Shown here in pieces: positions 24,823-34,035 of a stretch of DNA of 64,000 nucleotides. The number at the start of each line of letters is the position of its first letter. The first letter of the stretch is position 1. The position numbers and the translations under genes were made by a program. The notes under the pieces were generated by a model that worked only from the letters and a program-made list of their open reading frames with translations, was not told the origin of the DNA and did no database searches. The DNA comes from Enterococcus_I eurekensis (GTDB lineage: Bacteria; Bacillota; Bacilli; Lactobacillales; Enterococcaceae), in assembly GCF_042654605.1 (NCBI RefSeq), contig NZ_JBHSGT010000025.1, positions 21,893 through 85,892 of the forward strand, given 5' to 3'.

Positions 24823-25779
24823 TTATAAAAGATTATTCTTTTTTAAATAGCGAATAGCGATCCCGCATAGTAATAAAGTAATAATGGAAATAAAGAAAAA
24901 GGCAAATTTACTCTCGGAAAAAGGCAAGGAGACGTTCATTCCGAAAATTCCACCAATAATTGTTGGAATCGTTAAAACAATGGTTAGGGAGGTCAAAATT
25001 TTCATCACATTGTTTAAGTTGTTCGAAACCACCGCGGAAAAAATATCGGTCATGTGTTGTGTTAGCTGCAATTGAATGTGAATCGACGTTCTTGCTTGTC
25101 GTACTTCGACGATGACGTCATGTAAATTATTTCGGTAGGCATGATTGTGAGTGAAAATCGACGTCTGGGATAAAATCATTAAGGTATCGTAATTACCTTG
25201 AGCAGCGGCTTCAAATAAAACTAAGCTTTTTTGTAAATTCATCAACTGATAGAGTTGTTTATTTTCGGTGGAAACTTGTATTTGTTTTTCTAGATGCTCT
25301 AGATGTCGTTTGATTTTTTTTAAGCCATCATTATATGAAATAACTAATCGCCAAAGCACTTGTAAGAAAATATTCATCTCGGTACTCATATCATTAATCG
25401 GTAGCGTTTGTTCATGAATAAAATCAAAAAAAAGTGGTGGCTGATTGGAAACGGTCAAAATTTTTTGATCGGTCGTAATAATTAACGACAAAGGATAAGT
25501 TTTGAATTGAATATAGCCGTTGTCATCGACCACTTCATGAGGAAATTGTAATAAAATCAAAATAGCTTTATGAAAGACTGCTTGCTCAAGACCTTCTTCA
25601 CGAGAAGTTTCAGAATCATCTAAAATAGCTGTTAAATAATCTTTTGGTAATTGGTATTCTTTGGAAATTTTTTGAATTTGTTCTTCTGTTGGTTGTTCAA
25701 TATGCGTCCAAACAGTTGCTGAATTTCTTTTTTCCTGCAATATTAATTGCCGATTATCGATTTTAAAGTGTGAAATCAT
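24823..25779 (-). CDS. corA: CorA-family divalent cation (Mg2+) channel
   Basis: 318-residue membrane transporter. Large cytoplasmic N-terminal domain, long stalk helix, then two C-terminal transmembrane helices with the selectivity motif GMN in GGIFGMNVSLPF, and a basic tail. The ATG is preceded by AGGAGG. Closest to the lactic acid bacterial CorA-like group; Mg2+, Co2+ or Ni2+ cannot be told apart from sequence. Confidence 0.92.
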   Translation of the reverse strand: MISHFKIDNRQLILQEKRNSATVWTHIEQPTEEQIQKISKEYQLPKDYLTAILDDSETSREEGLEQAVFHKAILILLQFPHEVVDDNGYIQFKTYPLSLIITTDQKILTVSNQPPLFFDFIHEQTLPINDMSTEMNIFLQVLWRLVISYNDGLKKIKRHLEHLEKQIQVSTENKQLYQLMNLQKSLVLFEAAAQGNYDTLMILSQTSIFTHNHAYRNNLHDVIVEVRQARTSIHIQLQLTQHMTDIFSAVVSNNLNNVMKILTSLTIVLTIPTIIGGIFGMNVSLPFSESKFAFFFISIITLLLCGIAIRYLKKNNLL

Positions 25780-25921
25780 AATTAGACCTCCTATTTAAGC
25801 ATTCAAAGACCAAAGAGTTGATTTGACTCTATTATAGTACATATCTGTAAGAAGAATGAAATATAAGTGTAAAAAAAATAAAGTATAGTAGCATTGGCTA
25901 CCTATGAAAGGAATGAATCAT

Positions 25922-26296
25922 GTGACATCTATTACATTAAAACTTGTTTTTTGGTACTTATTCCCAATTATTAGCTTTTTTGCGGCTAAAGTTGTGACGT
26001 CCATTTTGTCATTAAGAAAACGTTATGCAATTAAAGCTCTTGATTTAACCGTTCCGTTAATCTTTTATTCAATCCACCAAGTCTCTGTTTTAACTTTTAA
26101 CGAATCAATTTTTCCTTACTTTTTAATTACGATTTGTTTACTTGGAATTGGCCTCGCTTTTTTTCAGGCGTATTTCTACGAAGAAATTATTTACAAACGA
26201 TATTTTAAAATGTTTTGGCGCTCGGTCTTTTTATTTTCGCTATTTACACATTTTATAATCGTTATATTGAGTTTAATTTTATTACTAGCTCACTAA
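25922..26296 (+). CDS. DUF3397 membrane protein
   Basis: 124-residue hydrophobic protein with four predicted helices and the basic segment SLRKRYAIKALDLTVP. Matches the DUF3397 family that commonly precedes mraZ in Lactobacillales. GTG at 25922, 9 nt after AAAGGA, is preferred; ATGs at 25904 and 25913 flank or overlap the ribosome site. Function unknown. Confidence 0.75.
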   Translation: MTSITLKLVFWYLFPIISFFAAKVVTSILSLRKRYAIKALDLTVPLIFYSIHQVSVLTFNESIFPYFLITICLLGIGLAFFQAYFYEEIIYKRYFKMFWRSVFLFSLFTHFIIVILSLILLLAH

Positions 26297-26373
26297 TAGA
26301 AGTTTTTTAAAAAACTTTTAAAATGTCTTTTTTATTGTTTTATAAAAAAATAGACTGTTATTATTCATAAAAT

Positions 26374-26407
26374 GTGGTAGAAAGTGGGGGGATGTGGTAG
26401 ACTGTGA
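26374..26407 (+). promoter_or_regulatory. MraZ operator: GTGG repeats at 10-bp period
   Basis: GTGG at 26374, 26384 and 26394 and GTGA at 26404, exactly 10 bp apart, 30 nt before mraZ. MraZ octamers are known to bind spaced G-rich direct repeats ahead of their own gene, so this is the likely autoregulatory site of the dcw operon. Confidence 0.75.
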
Positions 26408-26436
26408 ATATCAGGTGGTAATTGGGGGAGATATCG

Positions 26437-26868
26437 TTGTTCATGGGTGAATTTCAACATACAATCGATGCCAAAGGTCGACTAATTATGCCATCAAAAC
26501 TTCGCGAGAAATTAGGCGAGAAGTTTGTGGTGACAAGAGGATTAGATGGCTGTTTATTTGGTTACCCTTTATCTGAGTGGAAGCAACTTGAAGAAAAGCT
26601 AAATGATATGCCGCTTGCTAAAAAAGACGCGCGTACATTTGTCCGCTTTTTTTATTCAGCTGCAACTGAATGTGAACTCGATAAGCAAGGCCGCATTAAT
26701 ATTCCAGCTTCGCTAAGAACTCACGGTAATTTAATAAAAAACTGTGTGATTGTTGGTGTTTCAAATCGGATTGAAATTTGGGATGAAGAACGCTGGCAAG
26801 CATTTACGGAAGAAGCAGAAGAAAACTTTGACGAAATTGCAGAATCAATGATTGATTTTGGCCTATAG
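26437..26868 (+). CDS. mraZ: Transcriptional regulator MraZ
   Basis: 143 residues, equal to the B. subtilis protein. Two SpoVT/AbrB-like repeats, each with a DxxGR motif: HTIDAKGRLIMP and CELDKQGRINIP. Represses its own dcw cluster through the adjacent repeats. TTG at 26437 is chosen (GGGGGAG 6 nt upstream, giving the canonical MFMGEFQHTIDAKGR); ATG 26443 is the alternative. Confidence 0.93.
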   Translation: MFMGEFQHTIDAKGRLIMPSKLREKLGEKFVVTRGLDGCLFGYPLSEWKQLEEKLNDMPLAKKDARTFVRFFYSAATECELDKQGRINIPASLRTHGNLIKNCVIVGVSNRIEIWDEERWQAFTEEAEENFDEIAESMIDFGL

Positions 26869-26922
26869 CAATTTAGTTGAGTGAATTGAAATAAACAAGT
26901 GATACATAGAAAGAGGAAAACA

Positions 26923-27870
26923 ATGGCAGAATTTCAACATTACACAGTCATGAAAAAAGAAACAGTCGATGGTTTGAATATCCGTCCCGACGGTATTTAT
27001 GTAGACTGTACTTTAGGTGGCGCTGGCCATAGTGAGTACCTATTACAACAATTAAATGAAAAAGGACACTTATATGCTTTTGATCAAGATATAAGAGCGA
27101 TTGAACATGCGAAAATTCGTTTGGCACCTTTTGTTGAAAAAGGACAAGTAACGTTTATTAAACGCAATTTCCGCTATTTAAAAGAAGAATTAAATGCATT
27201 AGGGGTAGAAGCAGTTGATGGTATTTTATATGATTTGGGTGTTTCGTCACCACAATTAGATGAAGCTGAGCGTGGCTTTAGCTACCATCAAGATGCGCCA
27301 TTAGATATGCGAATGGATCAAGAAGCTAAATTATCGGCATTTGAAGTTGTCAATGACTACGAATATGCTCAACTAGTAAAAATTTTCTTCCGTTACGGTG
27401 AAGAGAAGTTTTCTAAACAAGTCGCGCGCGAAATTGAGCGGGTACGTCAATTAAAACCAATTGAAACAACTGGTGAATTGGTGGACATTATTAAAGACGC
27501 CATTCCAGCTTTTGCTCGTCGAAAAGGTGGACATCCAGCAAAACGAATTTTTCAAGCGATTCGGATTGCTGTGAATGACGAACTAGGAGTTGTGGAAGAT
27601 ACTTTGGAACAAGCAATTCCACTCTTACAGCCAAAAGGACGAATTAGTGTTATTACGTTCCATTCTTTAGAAGACCGGATTGTTAAAACAATCTTTAAAG
27701 AGTACAGTACAGCACCTGATTTACCACCGGGGTTACCGATGATTCCTGATGAGTATCAACCGGATTTGAAATTAATTACAAGAAAACCACTGATTCCAAG
27801 TGAAGCAGAATTATCAGAAAATAATCGTTCGCGTAGCGCAAAGCTCCGGATTGTCGAAAAAGTAAAATAA
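26923..27870 (+). CDS. rsmH: 16S rRNA (cytosine1402-N4)-methyltransferase
   Basis: 315 residues. SAM-binding DCTLGGAGHSEYLL, LYDLGVSSPQLDEAERGFSY and the SVITFHSLEDRIVK motif are characteristic of RsmH/MraW. Start at 26923 has AAAGAGG nearby; the earlier ATG at 26899 lacks one. Second gene of the dcw cluster. Confidence 0.95.
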   Translation: MAEFQHYTVMKKETVDGLNIRPDGIYVDCTLGGAGHSEYLLQQLNEKGHLYAFDQDIRAIEHAKIRLAPFVEKGQVTFIKRNFRYLKEELNALGVEAVDGILYDLGVSSPQLDEAERGFSYHQDAPLDMRMDQEAKLSAFEVVNDYEYAQLVKIFFRYGEEKFSKQVAREIERVRQLKPIETTGELVDIIKDAIPAFARRKGGHPAKRIFQAIRIAVNDELGVVEDTLEQAIPLLQPKGRISVITFHSLEDRIVKTIFKEYSTAPDLPPGLPMIPDEYQPDLKLITRKPLIPSEAELSENNRSRSAKLRIVEKVK

Positions 27871-27898
27871 TCGAAGCAAAGCGAGAGGAGAGAAAAAA

Positions 27899-28309
27899 TT
27901 GGCAGAATTAAAAATGGAAGATTATTCTTATGAAGTAGAAGAAGAATTAAATATGGAAACCCATGTTTATATTGAAGATTTTTATCAGCCAGAACGACCA
28001 GATGTTGTGGTTGTTCCTCTTTCTCCAAAGCATCGACTAAAAAGAATTAGTCACTTGGAAAGACTGATTGCAGGTGTATTGCTTGTGGCAGTGATTGGTT
28101 TAAGTTTGTTAATGATTCATTTACGCACATCCATCACACAAACAGAACATGAAATTTCAATTATTGAAGGACAAACCGTTGTCGATAAGGCTGAAATTTT
28201 ACGTTTGGAGCAAGCTAAGACAGAGTTATCTAAAAGTGAACGTATCCGTGAAATTGCTGAAAAGCAAGGAATGTCTATCCAAAGTGGTAATTTAAGGAAA
28301 GTGAAATAA
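27899..28309 (+). CDS. ftsL: Cell division protein FtsL
   Basis: 136-residue bitopic protein: acidic cytoplasmic part, one transmembrane helix (about 60-80, LIAGVLLVAVIGLSLLMIHL) and an extracellular heptad coiled coil (about 82-125). It forms the FtsL-DivIB-DivIC complex. TTG start after AGGAGAG. Identified by topology, size and place between rsmH and the PBP gene. Confidence 0.88.
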   Translation: MAELKMEDYSYEVEEELNMETHVYIEDFYQPERPDVVVVPLSPKHRLKRISHLERLIAGVLLVAVIGLSLLMIHLRTSITQTEHEISIIEGQTVVDKAEILRLEQAKTELSKSERIREIAEKQGMSIQSGNLRKVK

Positions 28310-28312
28310 CCT

Positions 28313-30523
28313 ATGATAAAAAAAATGAAGCAGTATTTTACTAAGAATAAATTATCACCGACGAACAATCGCAAAAAAGTAGGAATTATTCTTTTTACTA
28401 CGACTATTGGATTGTTTTTTTTATTTGTGTCTCGTTTAACGTACATTGTAGTCGTTGGTGACGTCGGTGGTACTTCCTTAGAAAGCAAAACAGAAGCTTT
28501 ATATGAAGGTAGCAAAGTTGTCAAAGCGAAGCGCGGTACGATTTACGATCGAAACGGTGTAGTCATTGCCGAAGATGCGACGTCTTATTCAGCTTATGCG
28601 CCAGTGATTGATACGTACGTCTCTGGGGATAAGAAACTTTACGCGCAAGAAAAAGATTTTGAAACCCTGGCAGGGATTTTAAAAAATGTGTTAGGTAAGC
28701 GAATTGATACAAAAAAGGTAGTCAAAACTTTACAAAGTGGGAAAGATAATAATAAATACCAAGTTGAGATTCCGAATGCGAAGTCTTTAACGTTACAGCA
28801 AAAACAAGAAATTGAAGCTGAGATGGAAAAGAAGGGTGTTCTAGGGATTGAATTTAATGAACATCCGTCGCGCATTTATCCAAATGGGGTCTTTGCTTCG
28901 CATTTAATCGGTTACGCCAATGTTGATGTGGAAGACAATCAAGAAACATTGATTGGCGCCATCGGAATTGAAGCCGCCTATGATGATGTATTAGCTGGAA
29001 AGGATGGAGAAATTGTTTATCAAAAGGACAATTTTCAAAACCCCTTACCAGGAACGGTAGCAGAATCCATTCCAGCCGAGGACGGTCAAGATATTTATAC
29101 AACGTTAGATAGTCGCTTACAGAGCTATTTAGATACATTAGTGGCAGAAGGCTTTGAAGAAGCAAAGCCAGAATACTTAACAGCCGTGTTAACGAAATCA
29201 AAAACGAATGAAATTGTCGCCTTATCACAATACCCATCATTTAATCCAGAAACAAAAGAGGGTATCGATGAAGAAAAAGGCTTCAAATGGCAAAATCTTT
29301 TTGTAGAGGAAACGTATGAGCCAGGCTCTACGATTAAAATATTGACTGTAGCAAGTGCAATGGAACAAGGTGTTTTTAATCCAAATGAAACCTTTATGTC
29401 CGGTGAGATGCCCTTAATTGATGCAAAAATTACCGACTGGGATATCGCGAAAGGTTCAAGAGGGATGATGACCATGCGTCAAGCATTGTCTTGGTCAAGT
29501 AACGTCGGAATGGTTAAACTAGAACAACGAATGACGGACGCGTGGCAGGAATACCTTGATGCCTTTGGGTTTGGTAAAACAACCAATTCCGGTTTGTTCA
29601 ACGAGAAAAAAGGCTTAATGCCAGAAGACAATATTGTTACGAGAGCCAATACTGCTTATGGACAAGGGATTGCAGTCACTCAATTTCAGATGCTCCAAGC
29701 ATTTATGGCCATATCGAATGATGGTACAGTTGTTAAGCCTTCATATATTAAAAAAATAGTTAATCCAACAACAGGAGAAGAAGAAAGTTTTGACCCTGAA
29801 GTAGTCGGGCAAGTTTTCGCACCTGAAACGGCTCAACAAGTTCGTCAGTATATGAGAGATGTCGTTGAAGACGAGCAATACGGAACGGCTTATGACATGT
29901 ATAAAGTCGATAATTATAAGATCTCAGCTAAAACAGGGACCGCCCAAATTGCTGAAGGGGGTGGTTACTTAGAAGGTGAAAACGATAATATTTATTCTGT
30001 CGTAACAATGCTACCGGCTGAAGATCCGGAATATACGCTTTATGTGACCATGAAAAAGCCAAAAGAATATAAAAATTCCGTTATCCCAACAATTGCTAAT
30101 GCTATCTTACAACGAGCAATGGATTTTAAAGAAGTCGATATGGTTGATACGAACACGATTCAAACGGATAAAGTAACGGTTGATGATTATCGAAATTTAG
30201 AAACTGAACAAGCAAGAACAATGATAGAAACAAAAGGGTTAGTGCCAGTTGTAATCGGCGAAGGTGCAAAGATTGAAGAACAATCCACCCAAAGCAATAA
30301 GCATATGCTTCCAGGGGAAACATTGTTATTATTAACGGAAGGTGATTCAAGACGAATGCCTGATACCACGGGCTGGTCAAAATCGAACTTACTTAAATTG
30401 GCGAACTTACTGTCAATGGATGTCACTTTTAGTGGAGAAGGTTACAGTGTCGACCAAAGCATCGAACCAGGTAATCCGATTAAAGGGAAAAAATTACATT
30501 TTAAATTAGAAAAATTAAATTAA
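28313..30523 (+). CDS. pbpB: Class B penicillin-binding protein (PBP2X/PbpB-like) with PASTA domains
   Basis: Septal transpeptidase, 736 residues. N-terminal membrane helix (about 25-45), PBP dimer domain, transpeptidase domain with Ser339 in GSTIK, SSN and KTG (Lys540), then two PASTA domains (about 610-735; DDYRNLETEQARTMIETKGL and DTTGWSKSNLLKLANLLSM). Lies between ftsL and mraY, 3 nt after ftsL. This is the PBP of the divisome, not the low-affinity PBP5. Confidence 0.93.
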   Translation: MIKKMKQYFTKNKLSPTNNRKKVGIILFTTTIGLFFLFVSRLTYIVVVGDVGGTSLESKTEALYEGSKVVKAKRGTIYDRNGVVIAEDATSYSAYAPVIDTYVSGDKKLYAQEKDFETLAGILKNVLGKRIDTKKVVKTLQSGKDNNKYQVEIPNAKSLTLQQKQEIEAEMEKKGVLGIEFNEHPSRIYPNGVFASHLIGYANVDVEDNQETLIGAIGIEAAYDDVLAGKDGEIVYQKDNFQNPLPGTVAESIPAEDGQDIYTTLDSRLQSYLDTLVAEGFEEAKPEYLTAVLTKSKTNEIVALSQYPSFNPETKEGIDEEKGFKWQNLFVEETYEPGSTIKILTVASAMEQGVFNPNETFMSGEMPLIDAKITDWDIAKGSRGMMTMRQALSWSSNVGMVKLEQRMTDAWQEYLDAFGFGKTTNSGLFNEKKGLMPEDNIVTRANTAYGQGIAVTQFQMLQAFMAISNDGTVVKPSYIKKIVNPTTGEEESFDPEVVGQVFAPETAQQVRQYMRDVVEDEQYGTAYDMYKVDNYKISAKTGTAQIAEGGGYLEGENDNIYSVVTMLPAEDPEYTLYVTMKKPKEYKNSVIPTIANAILQRAMDFKEVDMVDTNTIQTDKVTVDDYRNLETEQARTMIETKGLVPVVIGEGAKIEEQSTQSNKHMLPGETLLLLTEGDSRRMPDTTGWSKSNLLKLANLLSMDVTFSGEGYSVDQSIEPGNPIKGKKLHFKLEKLN

Positions 30524-30540
30524 ATTAGGAGCGAAAAAGA

Positions 30541-31506
30541 ATGAAGCTGATCGAGATGATTTTGCCAATTGCAAGTGCATTTGGAATGACTGTTTCAGTA
30601 ATGCCAATATTTATTGGTTATTTCCAAATGAAAAAATATGGACAGGAAATTAGAGAAGAAGGTCCAAATTGGCATCAAATCAAATCCGGAACGCCAACAA
30701 TGGGAGGCGCGGTTTTTTTAGTGTCAATCGTCTTGACTGCTATTTGGGTAGCAGCTTGGCAAAATCAACTAACTTCATCGCTACTTATTTCATTATTTAT
30801 TTTAGTGCTTTATGGCACATTGGGTTTTGTTGATGATTTTATTAAAATCTTTAAAAAAAGAAATATGGGTCTTACTTCTTTACAAAAATTAATTGGCCAA
30901 ATTATTGGTGGCGTCATTTTTTATGCAGTTCTTGTAATGGAAGGGACGACCAATACATTAAATCTTTTTGGTTTTGAGTTGCCATTGTCTTATCTTTATG
31001 GTGCGTTTATCGTCGTTTGGCTAGTTGGTTTTTCTAATGCAGTCAATTTAACCGATGGAATTGATGGCTTAGTCTCAGGACTCGGTACGATTTCATTTGG
31101 AACGTATGCAGTCATCGCTTGGGATCAAGGACAATATGATATTCTGATTATTTGTTTAAGTGTTGTCGGTGCATTAATTGGCTTCTTTGGTTATAATCAT
31201 AAACCAGCTAAAATTTTCATGGGTGATGTTGGATCGCTTGCTTTAGGTGGGTTACTAGCAACCATCTCCGTATTATTACATCAAGAGTGGACTTTATTAT
31301 TGGTTGGAATTATTTACATTTTTGAGACATTAAGTGTAATGATCCAAGTTTCTTCTTTTAAATTAACGGGAAAAAGAGTCTTTAAAATGTCACCAGTGCA
31401 TCACCATTTTGAAATGAGTGGATGGACTGAGTGGAAAATTGATGGTGTTTTTTGGGGTGTTTCATTGCTGTTTTCAGCAATTACGTTATTCATCTATTTT
31501 ATGTAA
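30541..31506 (+). CDS. mraY: Phospho-MurNAc-pentapeptide transferase
   Basis: Transfers phospho-MurNAc-pentapeptide to undecaprenyl phosphate to make lipid I. 321 residues, about ten transmembrane helices. FVDDFIK holds the DD pair; NLTDGIDGLVSG and the HHHFEMSGW motif are intact, as is GTPTMGG near the N terminus. Confidence 0.96.
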   Translation: MKLIEMILPIASAFGMTVSVMPIFIGYFQMKKYGQEIREEGPNWHQIKSGTPTMGGAVFLVSIVLTAIWVAAWQNQLTSSLLISLFILVLYGTLGFVDDFIKIFKKRNMGLTSLQKLIGQIIGGVIFYAVLVMEGTTNTLNLFGFELPLSYLYGAFIVVWLVGFSNAVNLTDGIDGLVSGLGTISFGTYAVIAWDQGQYDILIICLSVVGALIGFFGYNHKPAKIFMGDVGSLALGGLLATISVLLHQEWTLLLVGIIYIFETLSVMIQVSSFKLTGKRVFKMSPVHHHFEMSGWTEWKIDGVFWGVSLLFSAITLFIYFM

Positions 31507-31535
31507 ACTAACCTAAATTTATGGAGATGGGCAAA

Positions 31536-32912
31536 ATGAAAAAAATAACAAGATACCAAAATAAAAAAATTCTAGTTTTAGGACTAGCAAGAAGCGGATT
31601 CAGTGCGGCCAAATTGTTACATGATTTGGGCGCACTTGTTACCGTTAATGACGGAAAACCATTTGAAGAAAATCGTGAAGCACAAGATTTATTAGCACTA
31701 GGTATTAAAGTAATTACTGGTAGTCATCCGATTGAATTATTAGATGAAGATTTTTCTTTGATGGTCAAAAATCCAGGTATCCCTTATTCGCATCCGTTAA
31801 TACAAGGGGCAATGGAAAAAGGTTTACCCATTATTACGGAAATTGAGTTGGCCTATGAAATATCTGAGGCTCCAATTATTGGAATTACTGGAACAAATGG
31901 AAAAACAACGACGACAACGATGATTGAACAAATTTTAAATCAAGGAATGACGAAAAGCCGGGCGTATCTATCTGGAAATATCGGCTATCCAGCGAGCTCA
32001 GTTGCTAGAGATGTGATGGCGGATGATTGCCTTGTGATGGAATTATCGAGTTTTCAATTAATGGGTACAATTGATTTTAAACCGCACATCGGTGTGATTA
32101 CTAATTTGTATGAAGCGCACTTGGATTATCATGGTTCACGGGAAGAATATGTTGCCGCAAAATGGAGAATGCAAAATCATATGACAAGTGAAGACTGGCT
32201 TGTTTTAAATTGGAATCAAGCAGAAGTACGAGCGTTAGCAGAAAAAACGAAAGCTCAAGTTATTCCTTTTTCAACCGAAGAAAAAGTCAATGGTGCCTAT
32301 GCGTTAAAAGGCCAAATTTATTATCAAGAAGAAGCGATTATGTTGGTTGATGAATTAGGCGCACCTGGCTCACATAATGTCGAAAACGCCTTAGCTGCGA
32401 TTGCTGTGGCCAAACTTAACGGCATCTCAACGACAGTCATTCGTACGGTGTTACAGCATTTTACCGGAGTACCTCATCGTACACAATATATCGGTCAAAT
32501 CAATCAAGTGAAATTTTACAATGATTCTAAAGCAACGAATATTTTGGCGACAAAAATGGCGTTAAGTGGCTTTGAACCAGAAAAAGTCATCTTACTAGCA
32601 GGTGGACTAGACCGAGGAAATAGTTTTGAAACACTAGTGCCCTCATTAAAAAATCTTAAAGCCGTAATCGTGTTTGGGGAAACAAAAAATCGCTTGGCAC
32701 AGGCAGCTAAAGAAGCCGGTGTGTCAATCATTGAAGAAACATTGGATGTGACGAGCGCCTTACCTTTAGCGTATCAATTGAGTCAGGCAGAGGATGTCAT
32801 TTTATTATCACCTGCGAATGCAAGTTGGGATCAATATACGAATTTTGAAGTTCGTGGAGAAGCGTTTATTCAAGCTTACGATGCTTTGAAGGCGCAAGTT
32901 GAAAAGGAGTAA
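31536..32912 (+). CDS. murD: UDP-N-acetylmuramoylalanine--D-glutamate ligase
   Basis: Adds D-Glu to UDP-MurNAc-L-Ala. 458 residues. N-terminal Rossmann-like ILVLGLARSGFSAAKLL, ATP loop GITGTNGKTTTTTM, and the VPHRTQYIG and NDSKATN motifs of the Mur ligase family. ATG 31536 is preferred: GGAGATGGG stands 5-9 nt before it, overlapping the earlier ATGs. Confidence 0.96.
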   Translation: MKKITRYQNKKILVLGLARSGFSAAKLLHDLGALVTVNDGKPFEENREAQDLLALGIKVITGSHPIELLDEDFSLMVKNPGIPYSHPLIQGAMEKGLPIITEIELAYEISEAPIIGITGTNGKTTTTTMIEQILNQGMTKSRAYLSGNIGYPASSVARDVMADDCLVMELSSFQLMGTIDFKPHIGVITNLYEAHLDYHGSREEYVAAKWRMQNHMTSEDWLVLNWNQAEVRALAEKTKAQVIPFSTEEKVNGAYALKGQIYYQEEAIMLVDELGAPGSHNVENALAAIAVAKLNGISTTVIRTVLQHFTGVPHRTQYIGQINQVKFYNDSKATNILATKMALSGFEPEKVILLAGGLDRGNSFETLVPSLKNLKAVIVFGETKNRLAQAAKEAGVSIIEETLDVTSALPLAYQLSQAEDVILLSPANASWDQYTNFEVRGEAFIQAYDALKAQVEKE

Positions 32913-32918
32913 GTCGAT

Positions 32919-34016
32919 ATGAAAATTGTTTTAACAGGTGGCGGAACCGGCGGACATATTTATCCGGCGCTCGCTTTTATAAATTATGTAAAAGAAATCA
33001 ATCAAAGTGCTGAATTTTTATATATTGGTGCGCAACGAGGATTAGAAAATAAAATTTTACCGCAGACAGATATTCCTTTTAAAGCTTTAGAAATTCAAGG
33101 TTTTAAACGCAAATTAACAATGGATAATTTTAAGACAATTCAATTGTTCTTAAAAAGCGTCAAGGAAGCAAAACAGCTATTAAAAGAATTTAAACCTGAC
33201 GTTGTTATCGGGACAGGCGGTTATGTTTCTGGGGCGGTCATGTATGCGGCAGCCAAACTAAAAATACCGACAATCATCCATGAGCAAAACAGTGTTCCGG
33301 GAATGACAAATAAATTTCTATCTCGATATGTTGATCGAATCGGTATTTCATTTGAAAATTCTGCGAGCTATTTTCCGGAAAACAAAACAAGACTGGTTGG
33401 GAATCCACGTGCTCAAGAAGTTAGTGGAATTAAAAAATCGAATATCTTAGCACAGTATCACTTGGATCCAAAGAAAAAAACTGTTTTAATTTTTGCCGGA
33501 AGCCAAGGCGCTAAAAAAATAAATGATGCGATTATTAAAGCTCTACCTACTTTTGCTAAAAAAGATTATCAAATTTTATATTCAAGTGGCGAAGCCTATT
33601 ATGAAGAATTAGAAGAGTCAATTGGGATGACGAAGGATGCTTTTGTGAATATTAGTATCCAACCTTATATTAATCAAATGGCGGAAGTCATGGCTAATTG
33701 CGATTTAATGATTGGGCGAGCAGGTGCGTCTTCAATTGCTGAATTAACGAGTCTAGGCTTGCCAGCGATTTTAATTCCAAGTCCTTATGTAACAAATGAC
33801 CATCAAACTAAAAATGCGCAAAGTTTAGTCGAAGTTGGCGCAGTCAAAATGATTGCCGATGCGGAATTGACAGAAACAAACTTAGTTGCTACAGTAGATG
33901 AGATTATGAATCAACCTGCGTTACATCAACAAATGGCGCAAGCGTCAAAAACGCAAGGAATCCCGGATGCAGCGAGCCGTTTATATGCACTCGTTCAAGA
34001 AATTGTTAAGGGATAG
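32919..34016 (+). CDS. murG: UDP-GlcNAc--lipid I GlcNAc transferase
   Basis: Makes lipid II on the inner membrane face. 365 residues, GT28. TGGGTGGHIYPALAF at the N terminus, IGTGGYVSG and the C-domain GRAGASSIAELTSLGLPAILIP donor-binding segment. Six nt after murD. Confidence 0.96.
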   Translation: MKIVLTGGGTGGHIYPALAFINYVKEINQSAEFLYIGAQRGLENKILPQTDIPFKALEIQGFKRKLTMDNFKTIQLFLKSVKEAKQLLKEFKPDVVIGTGGYVSGAVMYAAAKLKIPTIIHEQNSVPGMTNKFLSRYVDRIGISFENSASYFPENKTRLVGNPRAQEVSGIKKSNILAQYHLDPKKKTVLIFAGSQGAKKINDAIIKALPTFAKKDYQILYSSGEAYYEELEESIGMTKDAFVNISIQPYINQMAEVMANCDLMIGRAGASSIAELTSLGLPAILIPSPYVTNDHQTKNAQSLVEVGAVKMIADAELTETNLVATVDEIMNQPALHQQMAQASKTQGIPDAASRLYALVQEIVKG

Positions 34017-34035
34017 TTAAGAGGAGGACAAGGCC

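Noticed and set aside
26296..26340. AAGTTTTTTAAAAAACTT as terminator before mraZ
   Set aside because: An AT-only palindrome without a stable stem; cannot be told from base composition.
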